Counted from the stretch's first letter, positions 1 through 10,078 are shown. The stretch: 64,000 nt of DNA from Cyclobacteriaceae bacterium (GCA_029858965.1 JAOUDZ010000004.1:1-64000), one strand, 5' to 3'. Program-made: numbers and translations. Notes: a model not told the origin generated them from the letters alone.

Positions 1-76
1 AAGGGTAATAGCCAAGAACCATTGACTTGCCCTAACGGTGAAAGCCGATTTTATGTCGGCGCATTACCAGGAGCAA

Positions 77-1621
77 TTACAATTCGGTAGGCACTATTGG
101 ATTGGCCACTTTGCCGTTTAAGGGAGTCGTCTTGACGAACGATTTAGCAAGGACTTGCATATCATCACCGGGAACTAACGGCATACCGGGTTCACTGTTG
201 AATCGTTTTGTCAGGTACTTATGAATGGAAGCGGCTGCTTTTTTTGCTTGCCCCATGGCCAGGATCACTGTCGATCCTCCTGTTATAGCATCGCCAGCAG
301 CAAATACGCCTTCCTTGCTGGTTTGGCAAGTGTCGTTGTCAACGGTTATGACACCCCATTTGTTGGTGCGGATTTCTGAATCTGTTGATGGAATGATAGG
401 GTTAACGCTGCAGCCCAAAGACATAACCACGGTGTCGCAATCTTCGACAAAGAATTCTCCCGTAGGAATTGGCTTTCGGCGGCCGGTTTCATCCTGTTCA
501 GAAAGCGTCATCTTTTCGCACTTGATTTGTCTTACGAAATTATCATCATCCACAATGAATTCAACGGGGTTGGAGAGCCAACGCCATTTCATATCCTCCT
601 GCTCGGCATGTTTGAGTTCCTCCGACCGGGCCGGTGCTTCTGCGTGCGACCTTCTGTAGTAGCACGTTGCTTCTGCGCCTAAGCGCTTGGCAGTTCTCAA
701 TACATCCATGGCCGTATTTCCGGCACCAATAACGGCCACTTTCTTGCCCGAATAAATGGGTGTACTGTATTGTGGGAAATGATTCGCTTCCATGAGATAA
801 ATGCGGGTAAGGTATTCGTTAGCGGAATACACTCCATTTGCATTTGACCCCGGCACTGCGAGCATCCGAGGTAGTCCTGCACCAGTTCCAATCATGACCG
901 CATCAAATCCTTCGCGTTGCAGCAAATCATCAAGTGAAAGCACCTTTCCGATCACCATATTGTACACAAAGTGCACACCTAATCGGGTTAGGAAGCGTAT
1001 GTCTTCGTCAACTATTCTTAGGGGCAGCCGAAAGCGAGGGATACCGTACACCATTACGCCGCCCGCCCGATGGAAGGCTTCAAATACCACTACTTCATGA
1101 CCTCGTATAACCAGCTCATAGGCTGCTGAAAGTCCAGCGGGACCGGAACCTATAATTGCCACTCTTTTTCCAGTAGGCTCCTGCACCGAAGGGATTTCAA
1201 GCAGGCCATTTGCCCTTTCAAAGTCGGCCGCGTAGCGCTCAAGGTTACCAATTCCTACAGGAATGTTTTTACGGCCTACCATACATACTGCTTGGCACTG
1301 TTTGTCCTGTGGGCAAACTCTTCCACAGACTGCAGGCAGGAAATTCGTCTCCCTGATTTTTTTCGCAGCTGCTCCAGGGTCACCCTGCTCAATCAGTCGT
1401 ATAAAACCTGGAATATCAATTCCCACCGGGCACGCCGCAACACAGTCTGGTTTCCTGCATTGGAGGCAACGCAACGCTTCGTTTACTGCTTGCTCATCAG
1501 AATACCCAACAGGTACTTCGTCAAAATTATTGATCCTGGATTGAGCAGGTTGCAAGGGCATCTCCTGGTATGGAAGCTTTGACCTTTCACTTTTATTCAA
1601 TTTCAATGGTTGGGGTATCAT
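77..1621 (-). CDS. NAD(P)-dependent oxidoreductase, glutamate synthase small subunit / NfnB-like (FAD, two 4Fe-4S)
   Basis: ORF 77..1636; motifs CLQCRKPDCVAACPVG, CGRVCPQDKQCQAVC, two GxGxxG folds (IIGSGPAGLSAAYE, VIGAGNTAMD). ATG at 1621 has AGGAG upstream; the ORF-track start at 1636 is TTG. Confidence 0.93.
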   Translation of the reverse strand: MIPQPLKLNKSERSKLPYQEMPLQPAQSRINNFDEVPVGYSDEQAVNEALRCLQCRKPDCVAACPVGIDIPGFIRLIEQGDPGAAAKKIRETNFLPAVCGRVCPQDKQCQAVCMVGRKNIPVGIGNLERYAADFERANGLLEIPSVQEPTGKRVAIIGSGPAGLSAAYELVIRGHEVVVFEAFHRAGGVMVYGIPRFRLPLRIVDEDIRFLTRLGVHFVYNMVIGKVLSLDDLLQREGFDAVMIGTGAGLPRMLAVPGSNANGVYSANEYLTRIYLMEANHFPQYSTPIYSGKKVAVIGAGNTAMDVLRTAKRLGAEATCYYRRSHAEAPARSEELKHAEQEDMKWRWLSNPVEFIVDDDNFVRQIKCEKMTLSEQDETGRRKPIPTGEFFVEDCDTVVMSLGCSVNPIIPSTDSEIRTNKWGVITVDNDTCQTSKEGVFAAGDAITGGSTVILAMGQAKKAAASIHKYLTKRFNSEPGMPLVPGDDMQVLAKSFVKTTPLNGKVANPIVPTEL

Positions 1622-1632
1622 GGCTACGCTCC

Positions 1633-3291
1633 TCAAATTTTCATGCTGGCCAGCGCCAGCTTCTCTTGCTTGACAAACATTTTTTGACGCTTCATTAGAT
1701 TGTCAAAGTCTACTTTGTGTCCATCAAAATCTGGTCCATGGAAGCAAGCAAACTTTGTCTCCCCGCCAACAGTCACTCTGCAAGCTCCGCACATTCCTGT
1801 TCCATCCACCATCACGGCATTAAGTGAAACATATGTTGGTATAATTGCTGAGCGGGTCATCTCACTTACGGCTTTCATCATCGGCACCGGACCGATTGCG
1901 AGGACATGGATAATTGGCTCGTGTTGTAGGATTTCTTGCAAAGCTTCCGTAACAAAACCCCGGAGCCCCTTTGAACCGTCGTTGGTGGTAACCACGACCT
2001 CATCGCAGACCTGGCTTAACGCGTCTACCATAATAAGGCTGTCTGCACTCCGCGCGCCAACGATGCCAATTACTTTGTTTCCGAGGGCTTTAAGATCCTT
2101 TGCGGTGGGAATTATCGCCCCTGTACCGTAGCCGCCGCCGATAACGACACAGGTACCAATGGAAGTCGGAAGTGTGGATCGCTCTCCCAGAGGACCCACA
2201 ATATCTTGAAGACTATCGCCTGGCTCCATAGCATTGAGTTCTGTGGTTGTTTTTCCCACGGCAGAAATAATAATGTCAATTGTGCCTTGCTCGCGATTCC
2301 AGGCACATACCGAGAGCGGTATTCGCTCGCTGTAAATATGGGGCCGGATAATGACGAACTGACCTGCTTCGATTTTATGGGCAATCAACGGGACTTCAAT
2401 GGTGAAGTGGTATGTTGCTGGGCAGAGAAGCCGCTTGGCGAGAATCTTGTTGTGTTGTTTGTACACCTTCACTGAAAGATATCCCTGCCTAAAGTAGGGC
2501 AGGTAGTCTTCTGTTTCACGCCGAACGATAAAAGCCCTGTCCCAATTATGATTTTCGTCTTTGCCAGTTATGGCCAAAAATGCTTTGCACAACTTCTTTT
2601 CCTGGGCATCAGTTAATAGTCCTTTACGCAACATCTTCCCCAAACACCGGGCAGCATTTTTTCGAACAAGCACCTGGGCAGATGACAAGAAACGAAAAGC
2701 GGACTCAAACATGCTTGACCTCAACGCTTCGTCGAAAGAAGGCGCAGGCAGTAGTTGCGTTAATCTGCCAACTGTAAACAACGACATTGCTGTAACCTGG
2801 TGATTGTGGTGTGTAGCAAGCCCGAGAATAATCGGAACTGCTTTTGCTGCTTCAGGAATCTTGAAATAAGAAAGTACCTGAATGAGATTAATAAGGTCGT
2901 GGTCCCGGTCTTGATAGTCCGCAAGCTTCGGTAGTATGTACGCAAGTCCCTCATGCCCGCTTCGGGCCAGGGTTTTCCCGAAGTAAACCGCTGTATCGCT
3001 GTCTGCCTCATGAACTGAGTCAAACAGAAAGGGTATCATTTCCGGGCCGAATTTGGCAATTCTTTTTTCAACGCGCACCGCCAGTTTTGGCATGAGCGTA
3101 GACCCCGTATGATGGGCGTGGAAGAAAACTTTAGCGAGGGCTTGGGCCAGGTTTAATTTTTCATCAAAGGTCAGCTCGCTTAAGCCCTTCACCGTGTCCA
3201 CGGCTTGCGCGACTGACGGAGCAGAGCCTGTATCCAGGTTTTGAATAATTTGGTTTACCCTGTCAGTCATTTTTGCATTTTGTTGTACCAA
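1633..3291 (-). CDS. NfnA-like sulfide/dihydroorotate dehydrogenase-type FAD/NAD-binding protein with ~260-aa helical N-terminal extension
   Basis: C-terminal half has FAD/NAD folds and 2Fe-2S motif DGTGMCGACRVTVGGETKFACFHGPDFDGHKVD; N-terminal half is alpha-helical/HEAT-like by eye. Confidence 0.88.
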   Translation of the reverse strand: MVQQNAKMTDRVNQIIQNLDTGSAPSVAQAVDTVKGLSELTFDEKLNLAQALAKVFFHAHHTGSTLMPKLAVRVEKRIAKFGPEMIPFLFDSVHEADSDTAVYFGKTLARSGHEGLAYILPKLADYQDRDHDLINLIQVLSYFKIPEAAKAVPIILGLATHHNHQVTAMSLFTVGRLTQLLPAPSFDEALRSSMFESAFRFLSSAQVLVRKNAARCLGKMLRKGLLTDAQEKKLCKAFLAITGKDENHNWDRAFIVRRETEDYLPYFRQGYLSVKVYKQHNKILAKRLLCPATYHFTIEVPLIAHKIEAGQFVIIRPHIYSERIPLSVCAWNREQGTIDIIISAVGKTTTELNAMEPGDSLQDIVGPLGERSTLPTSIGTCVVIGGGYGTGAIIPTAKDLKALGNKVIGIVGARSADSLIMVDALSQVCDEVVVTTNDGSKGLRGFVTEALQEILQHEPIIHVLAIGPVPMMKAVSEMTRSAIIPTYVSLNAVMVDGTGMCGACRVTVGGETKFACFHGPDFDGHKVDFDNLMKRQKMFVKQEKLALASMKI

Positions 3292-3566
3292 TGGACAATT
3301 GACGCATTCTATTTACCAAGAAAGGGATGGACAAGGAATGATTAAGATCAGGTTTTTTCCTTGCTTTTATCATCTTTGATAATTGCCACCAGGGAAACAA
3401 GCCTTTTGGCGGTGACGTTGGCAGGAGGCACCGGTAAGCACTCTTACAATATGTTTGTAAATGCCTGGCCGCGAAATATGAATGAAGCCCAAATGACATC
3501 AAAGCCTGCATCACCACGAAACGCTTCGTCAATGTGCCAGAAACATGCAACAGTGTTTGGTATTGA

Positions 3567-4190
3567 TTAACTCCTTTTGCGCTGATAGATTAGCACGATC
3601 ATCGAACACGTGAAAGAGAATCCAATCATGCCGGTAACGACAATCATGAGCCAGCGTTGGGTAAAAGTATCGATGATTACAGATTTCGGATCTTCACGAT
3701 TAACGTAAAGCACCAGGGTATCACCCACCGAAAACTCAGGCGTATCGGAATAGACCGGTGCGGCTAAGGAATGTTCCTCCCCGTTCATATCGTAAGCTAT
3801 AATGGGCGTATATGTGGTCGCCTCATCGTAGGCAACATGAGGTTCCAGTTCTACCACGGTCCCGATAACCTTCTCGCTGTGTTCAATTTGATAATTCGTA
3901 TAAACAAACACACCAATGGCCGCTAGCAATATGGGAATACCGATAAAGCCCATAACGAATGCTAGAATCCTAAAGAATCCCTTTTTATAACCGATGGCGC
4001 GGCCAAAAACACTTCTTATTAAACGGGCCGGATTAAGGGATTCGCGCAACGCCAGGACTAGCAATTTTTCAGCTTCCGCCGGGGATACATCATATTTTTC
4101 CTGCAACAATAGGATGGCTTTATCCTTTTGTCCTGAAAAGACCAAATCTCTTAGTTCTTCCTTTATTTCACTAAGGTCATTCACTGGCAA
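3567..4190 (-). CDS. DUF3592-like membrane protein
   Basis: Two TM segments flanking a domain with GTVVELEP...YTPIIAYDMNGEEH...GDTLVLYVNREDPKSVII. Confidence 0.7.
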   Translation of the reverse strand: MPVNDLSEIKEELRDLVFSGQKDKAILLLQEKYDVSPAEAEKLLVLALRESLNPARLIRSVFGRAIGYKKGFFRILAFVMGFIGIPILLAAIGVFVYTNYQIEHSEKVIGTVVELEPHVAYDEATTYTPIIAYDMNGEEHSLAAPVYSDTPEFSVGDTLVLYVNREDPKSVIIDTFTQRWLMIVVTGMIGFSFTCSMIVLIYQRKRS

Positions 4191-4327
4191 CGAACTTTGA
4201 ACTAATTTAAGAAAAAATAAACGTCATCAGGGGGTGGCCTTTTCGTTTAATAGGCAAGGAAATCCAAATGCTAGCAGCAGTCTGGTCACGATCATAATCT
4301 GGCATGCTGGAAGGGTAACACGGGCCG

Positions 4328-4510
4328 TTATTGGGGGATTAACTCTCGCTCGAAATAGGCAATGGGGTTCTGCGCTGGATCATCAAGAACGGCACAATAG
4401 TAAATGCGCTGATAATACTTTGTTATCGTCAGTCTTACTTCAGGATGCAATTTTGCAGACAGGTTAGTACCTACTTTGAAGATATTGTCTGTATTTGTTC
4501 GATAGCTCAC
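4328..4510 (-). CDS. Small conserved-looking hypothetical protein (60 aa)
   Basis: MSYRTNTDNIFKVGTNLSAKLHPEVRLTITKYYQRIYYCAVLDDPAQNPIAYFERELIPQ; sensible composition, start and stop. Confidence 0.5.
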   Translation of the reverse strand: MSYRTNTDNIFKVGTNLSAKLHPEVRLTITKYYQRIYYCAVLDDPAQNPIAYFERELIPQ

Positions 4511-4598
4511 TACGATTTTATTTATGCAGATGCCAGATCAACACCGTGTTCGATGGAAATCAACTGAGAAAGTTTGAAAAGGTTAACAACCTTTAGGA

Positions 4599-4784
4599 TC
4601 AATAACGCTGCAAATCAGCCAGTAGTGACTCCAATTCAACCCTGGATTTATTTAGCTTAAATCCAAGCTTTTCCAGCATACTCTCACGGTCTTCCTGCTC
4701 CAGTGCAAAGTCTTCATCGCTTAGGATTGGAAATATCCTTTTAAGCAGTGCTTTTTGTTCTCGCCAGCTTCTTATAATGTCCAT
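4599..4784 (-). CDS. Small helical protein, CsbD-like stress-protein type
   Basis: MDIIRSWREQKALLKRIFPILSDEDFALEQEDRESMLEKLGFKLNKSRVELESLL; ATG at 4784 just downstream of a TACCTTTG box. Confidence 0.6.
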   Translation of the reverse strand: MDIIRSWREQKALLKRIFPILSDEDFALEQEDRESMLEKLGFKLNKSRVELESLLADLQRY

Positions 4785-4909
4785 TGCACACAAAGGTAGT
4801 CATAAAGCATCAATATTCTGCTAATATTGACGCTCCTTATAAAAAACAGATTGTTATGCAATTTAACGGTACCTTTCAACCTACTCATATACTTTAGGGA
4901 TAGATTTCT

Positions 4910-6376
4910 ATGCGTGTTCCAGTAGCCCGAAAAAACATAAAGTTCACACCTGATTCTAGCAGAGTGGTTGCCCGTTATTTTATGAACGGGGATGAACGTA
5001 CAAAGAACATGGTAAGCCGGATAATGGCGCTGGATGAAAAACAAGTTGCCCTCACCCTGGAGCATACCCTGCGCGAGTTTGCGAGCCGTCATCGCAATAT
5101 TTCGCGTGTTTTTTTTAAACATTGCGCCAATATTGAGGGAATTATTGAGAGCATGCAAATCAACTATGCTGGCTTATCCGATGAACGGAAACTGCTCATT
5201 GGTTCGTACTGTACGATGGAATATTCTATTGAATCGGCAGCCTTCTTCAACCCATCCATTGTCGAGGATTTTGACCAGCATTATCTGGAGAAAGGGGAGA
5301 AGAGAATCATCATTTCGTTCCGGGCTACCGGAGAAGGACACATATCCTCCATCGTTTTTAGACGAGGAGTCCTGGATAAGCATAATGATCTCCATGTTAC
5401 AAAACCGGGTGATTATGTTGACAAGGCAGAGATTACACACAAAAAGTTATACAACAAGAAACGATTTGTTAGAAAACTGGAAGAAATGGAAATTCCCGAT
5501 AAATATTCTACGAGTATTATGGAGGATCTCCCGGAAAAGTTTGAGTACTACATGCTAAAAAATTCCGTTGGAAAAGTTTTGAGTGAAAATAATATCAGTG
5601 CCGAAAGAAGAATTGCCCTGGAGCAGGTAACCTGGCTGGCGGATTCGTTTTATGACATTCAGTTTCATCACGATGCTGACATCACAGAGCGTGTTATGTT
5701 TCCGGTTTCTGATTCTGAAAGTCGGGGTATAGAGGATGCTCGTTTTGTGCGTTTTATGGATGATGACAAGACAGAAAAAATATATGCTACCTATACAGCT
5801 TTTAACGGACAAACTATTCTCCCAAAATTACTGTCAACGGAAGATTTTTATACTTTCCGTGTGATGCCACTGCACGGAACCGGGGCACAAAACAAGAATC
5901 TTGCGATGTTTCCAAGAAAAATTAAGGGGAAGTACGCGATGCTGGCAAGAATCGATGGCGTAAATAACTATTTGATGTATTCAGACAGAACAACCGTGTG
6001 GAATAACCCGGTTATGATCCAGGAACCACGCTTTCCCTGGGAATTTACGCAAATTGGTAATTGCGGTTCGCCACTCTGGACTGAAGAAGGTTGGCTGGTA
6101 ATTTCGCACGGTGTAGGACCCATGCGACGGTATTGCCTTGGCGCTTCGCTGTTTGATCTTGATGATCCTTCAAAAGAAATAGGCAGGCTTGACGAACCCT
6201 TGTTATCACCTCGCGAAGATGAACGGGAGGGTTACGTCCCCAACGTAGTATATTCATGCGGATCGATTATACACAACAACAGCCTCATATTGCCATATGC
6301 GGTATCAGATTATTCATCTACCTACGGCGTGGTGGATATGGCTGAACTAATTGATGTGCTGAAAAAAAGTAAATAG
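4910..6376 (+). CDS. GH130-family glycosidase/phosphorylase-like protein with N-terminal extension
   Basis: GIEDARFVRF, MFPRKIKGKYAMLARIDGVNNYLMYSD, GNCGSPLWTEEGWLVISHGVG: GH130 beta-propeller motifs. Confidence 0.85.
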   Translation: MRVPVARKNIKFTPDSSRVVARYFMNGDERTKNMVSRIMALDEKQVALTLEHTLREFASRHRNISRVFFKHCANIEGIIESMQINYAGLSDERKLLIGSYCTMEYSIESAAFFNPSIVEDFDQHYLEKGEKRIIISFRATGEGHISSIVFRRGVLDKHNDLHVTKPGDYVDKAEITHKKLYNKKRFVRKLEEMEIPDKYSTSIMEDLPEKFEYYMLKNSVGKVLSENNISAERRIALEQVTWLADSFYDIQFHHDADITERVMFPVSDSESRGIEDARFVRFMDDDKTEKIYATYTAFNGQTILPKLLSTEDFYTFRVMPLHGTGAQNKNLAMFPRKIKGKYAMLARIDGVNNYLMYSDRTTVWNNPVMIQEPRFPWEFTQIGNCGSPLWTEEGWLVISHGVGPMRRYCLGASLFDLDDPSKEIGRLDEPLLSPREDEREGYVPNVVYSCGSIIHNNSLILPYAVSDYSSTYGVVDMAELIDVLKKSK

Positions 6377-6410
6377 ATCCTTCAAGTCCCCGGACGAAAT
6401 AAATTTCTGC

Positions 6411-7421
6411 CTACTGCTGTATGACCATCGTGTAGGCATTGATGTACTCATCAATCATGCGTCCCATACTAAACTTGCGAATGGCATGTTCACGGCAACT
6501 GCGCGGATCTATATGCTTCAGTTTTGCCAAAGCCGCTACGGCTTCTTCGATTGTATTAGCCAAATATCCGGTACTTCCATCCACGATAAGTTCTGGCATG
6601 CTCCCCCGGGCGAAGGCCACAACAGGCGTTCCACACATCATAGCCTCCACCACACTCAAGCCAAAAGGTTCCTCAAAATATATCGGATGCAAGAGTGCCT
6701 TGGCATGGCTCAGGAGTTCATTTCGCATTGCTGGATCGGCGTTGCCTACATACGTTACACGATTGTTATCTATATGCGGTTTGATCTTCGTATTAAAATA
6801 ATCCTCATCCTGAATAAGTCCGGCAATTTTTAATGGATACCCGGCCTTACGGGCTATGTCTATCGCGGCATCGGCGCCTTTGTCAGGATGTATTCTGCCA
6901 AAATACAGCAGGCAGTTACCCTTTTCCTCGCGGAACGGAAAATTGTCTGGGTCTATTCCGTGGTAAATCGTTTGTAAATATTCAAGTTCGGGATGTCGGT
7001 CGGCATTTGAAATAGAGATGAAGGCTCCGGACTTGTTATACTTTTTATATACTGGAATTATTTGCGGGGAAGAGAACCCGTGGATGGTGGTAATCATTGG
7101 CGTGGCAATGAGGCGGGAGTAAGTCAGCGGAAGAAAATCAAAGTTATTGTGAATGATGTCGTATTGATCTGCCTTTTCCATTAAGTGACTAATGTGCAGG
7201 CATTCCCATACCTTTGGATCAAGATCAGCATTTTCTGCATACGGTGCTTTGCATACAGATTCAAGTTTTCCGTTCGTTAGGGAATCGCCGGTGGCAAAAA
7301 GAGTGACGTCGATACCCTTTCCTACCAACCCCTCCGCAATACTGGAAGCAACCTGTTCCCATGGACCGTACTTTCGGGGAGGCGTTCTCCATGCAATGGA
7401 AGAGAGTATCGCTACTTTCAT
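6411..7421 (-). CDS. Glycosyltransferase family 4
   Basis: LLYFGRIHPDKGAD, EPFGLSVVEAMMCGTPVVAFARGSMPELI. Confidence 0.9.
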   Translation of the reverse strand: MKVAILSSIAWRTPPRKYGPWEQVASSIAEGLVGKGIDVTLFATGDSLTNGKLESVCKAPYAENADLDPKVWECLHISHLMEKADQYDIIHNNFDFLPLTYSRLIATPMITTIHGFSSPQIIPVYKKYNKSGAFISISNADRHPELEYLQTIYHGIDPDNFPFREEKGNCLLYFGRIHPDKGADAAIDIARKAGYPLKIAGLIQDEDYFNTKIKPHIDNNRVTYVGNADPAMRNELLSHAKALLHPIYFEEPFGLSVVEAMMCGTPVVAFARGSMPELIVDGSTGYLANTIEEAVAALAKLKHIDPRSCREHAIRKFSMGRMIDEYINAYTMVIQQ

Positions 7422-7457
7422 GCTATCGGCGCTTGATAAATAGCCTCACCTGGATTC

Positions 7458-9692
7458 TTAATCTGATTTATAGAATTCTTCATAGGCTTGCAAAACAGTA
7501 AGGTGAGATATTAGATAAGCAAGCGAACTCTCAGCGCCCTGGTTTCTATTGACGCCATAGTTTTCAAAACCATCACAACAGCCCTTTGTCTCAAAATCGT
7601 ACAAACTCATTCTTAGATCATTCTCCCCCAAAAACCACATGAACGAGGTGTATAATTTATTGAGGTACTCCTTGTCCTTCGTCAGGTGAAATGCCTGGTG
7701 GTACATCAGTATCATGGCGAGCGCATCGATTGGCTGCTGCGCAAACATTGATCTTTCTCCGTCCTTTTTATACCATTCCTTATTTCCAATAATAGAGAGA
7801 TAGCCGTCCTTGAGGGTGATACTCGTAAGGAAGTTCATGCTGTCAAGGGCAGTCTTGGTTATTGTATCGTCATTTAATATTTCAGCAGAATGAAGCAGCG
7901 CCAACGGTAAGATACCATTGTCATAGGCCAATAAGGACTCAAACCATTTCCATTCGTGCGTGCTATTTTCCTGGTAATGTTTAATAAGGGTGTAGGCCAG
8001 ATTTCGCAGCCGTTCGGTCATTCCATCGTCACCAGGCGTATTTCTTAAGTAGTAGCTAATTCCAATCATCGTGTTGGCTATACTTCTTATGGACTTGAGC
8101 TTTTCAAAATTTGGGGCCGCATCAAAAAACACCAATCTGCCGGTTTGGTAATAGGCATCATTGGGTGCGTTTCCCAGCAAGTAACCAAGTGCCCAGATTG
8201 TCCTTCCGAAAGAATCCTCTGAACCAACTTGATCCAAAAAGTTCCGGTTGAAACTAAGGAAATTTCTGAAGGTACCATCCTTGTTTTGCATGTAATGGAT
8301 GTAGCTGAGATAAATGGGTGATAATTCAAGTGCCAGATCGTCCTTCTTTTGCTTGTAGGCCATCAGCACCATCAGCAGAGCCCTCGCATTGTCATCCAGG
8401 CAGTATCCTTCTTTTAAATTGGGAATGCCAAATTTTGCGTGCTGTATAATCCCGGTATCGTCGGTCAACCGTTTGATGTGCGTGAGCAGGAAGGGTGGCA
8501 GGAGTAGTGGATCAACGATTGTTTCTTTTTTGACAACCAATACAGCAGGTTCTGCAAGAATGTTTTTAGCTAGCAATGCATACTGTTCACCAGTCTTAGG
8601 CCAGGTAATGTTTCTCCCATAGTCGTGCGCTTTCTTTTGGAGGTCGTGCAATACATCAGGGTTGCTTAGCAGCTCAATGAAAATTGTTGAAAGCTCATCC
8701 GAATCTGTGAAGTTAAACAGCCTGCCCCTCCCATCCGCCAGCAGTTCTGTAGCATGCCAGTAGGGGGTAGAGATAACGGCACAGCCAACACCCATTGCAT
8801 AGGAAAGCGTTCCACTTGTTATTTGCGCTTCATTTAAATAGGGCGTAATGTATATATCGCATGCGGACAGATATTTGAACAATTCCTGCTGATCGATAAA
8901 TTCATTTAGAAATAGGACGTGATCGCTCAAGTGAAGACTTTTTACCAACAGATGCAGGTAATTCCTGTATTCTTCACCTGAATGCCGCAGAATATTCGGG
9001 TGCGTTTTCCCCAACACCATGTAGAGAATATCGGGGTATTCTGTTATCACTTTTGGCAAGGCCTTTATGACTGTTTCTATCCCTTTGTTTCGCCCAATAA
9101 ATCCAAAAGTCAGTAGAATCTTTTTGTTTTCAAGCTTTAGCTCTTTCTTGGATTGGGTCTGATCAAATTGAATATCGGGTACGCCATGTTCTATAAAAGC
9201 AATTTTATCTTTTGGAATCCCATATATCGTCGTGAGGAACTTGATGGCCTTCCGGCTCATGACAACAATTTTGTTGGCCATTTTGCAGATCTCCTTGAGC
9301 ACAGCCTTTTCGTTGTAAGACGGTGTCTTCAGAATTGTGTGCAGCGTTACCACGAGGGGAATATTAAGCTTATGCAGCAGCGGAAGGATATAGACACCAT
9401 TTTGTCCACCAAATATGCCAAACTCATGTTCTAAAATGCACAGGTCTGCGCCACTATGGTTAATAAAATTGGCCGCCTCCAGATAGTCCGCTTGTTCTTC
9501 CTGGCGGATGACGAGTTTCACTTCCTGCGGGTAGGGGTAGGTTTGCCCGTGGTCACTCAGGGCGATAACGAATCCTTCGCTCAATTGTGCAGCCGGAGCC
9601 TTATTACTCCGCATTGAATGGACTAGATTTTGCGTAAAAGTTCCGATGCCACACTCTCGTGGTGGATAGGTTCCGATGTAGGCGATTTTCAT
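7458..9692 (-). CDS. GT4 glycosyltransferase fused to a C-terminal (alpha/alpha)6-type domain
   Basis: MKIAYIGTYPPRECGIGTFTQNL start at 9692 (ORF track extends to 9866); GT4 core ILLTFGFIGRNKGIETVIKAL; C-terminal ~370 aa helical. Confidence 0.85.
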   Translation of the reverse strand: MKIAYIGTYPPRECGIGTFTQNLVHSMRSNKAPAAQLSEGFVIALSDHGQTYPYPQEVKLVIRQEEQADYLEAANFINHSGADLCILEHEFGIFGGQNGVYILPLLHKLNIPLVVTLHTILKTPSYNEKAVLKEICKMANKIVVMSRKAIKFLTTIYGIPKDKIAFIEHGVPDIQFDQTQSKKELKLENKKILLTFGFIGRNKGIETVIKALPKVITEYPDILYMVLGKTHPNILRHSGEEYRNYLHLLVKSLHLSDHVLFLNEFIDQQELFKYLSACDIYITPYLNEAQITSGTLSYAMGVGCAVISTPYWHATELLADGRGRLFNFTDSDELSTIFIELLSNPDVLHDLQKKAHDYGRNITWPKTGEQYALLAKNILAEPAVLVVKKETIVDPLLLPPFLLTHIKRLTDDTGIIQHAKFGIPNLKEGYCLDDNARALLMVLMAYKQKKDDLALELSPIYLSYIHYMQNKDGTFRNFLSFNRNFLDQVGSEDSFGRTIWALGYLLGNAPNDAYYQTGRLVFFDAAPNFEKLKSIRSIANTMIGISYYLRNTPGDDGMTERLRNLAYTLIKHYQENSTHEWKWFESLLAYDNGILPLALLHSAEILNDDTITKTALDSMNFLTSITLKDGYLSIIGNKEWYKKDGERSMFAQQPIDALAMILMYHQAFHLTKDKEYLNKLYTSFMWFLGENDLRMSLYDFETKGCCDGFENYGVNRNQGAESSLAYLISHLTVLQAYEEFYKSD

Positions 9693-10052
9693 GATAGTTG
9701 GAGCTTTAATGGACCAATTCGTGCAACAAAACCCAAGCTTATGGTAGAAAAGCGCCTTTCGGCGAGATATTCTTGTGGCAAAGCACTTAATGCTATAGAA
9801 ACGCTTGTCTGCTAGTGGGACGGATTTCCTGTGTACTGAATACAGGCAGGTTATCAATTTTGCCAAAGGTACGCATAATTAAGTGCATTCAGCCAGCTGC
9901 GAGATATTCAACTTAGCAAGGGCAGAAACAGGCCTGATCTCTTTTTGTTTTGCCTGCTGGATCGTATCAGACGATGTATGAAGGGTTATAACCAAATAAT
10001 TCAACCCATTTTTCTTGCCTTTGCTTTGTATTCTTCAAGAAGGCTTTTTATA

Positions 10053-10072
10053 TTGACCGACCGTTTAGTCAA
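10053..10072. promoter_or_regulatory. TetR-type operator (imperfect palindrome)
   Basis: TTGACCGACCGTTTAGTCAA, 7 of 10 half-site positions symmetric, directly upstream of the TetR gene. Confidence 0.7.
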
Positions 10073-10078
10073 AAAAAA

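Noticed and set aside
225-659. Plus-strand ORF (144 aa) inside the NfnB-like gene
   Set aside because: Antisense shadow of a strongly supported CDS; low-complexity S/T-rich translation with no domain. The same applies to most small ORFs opposite annotated genes.
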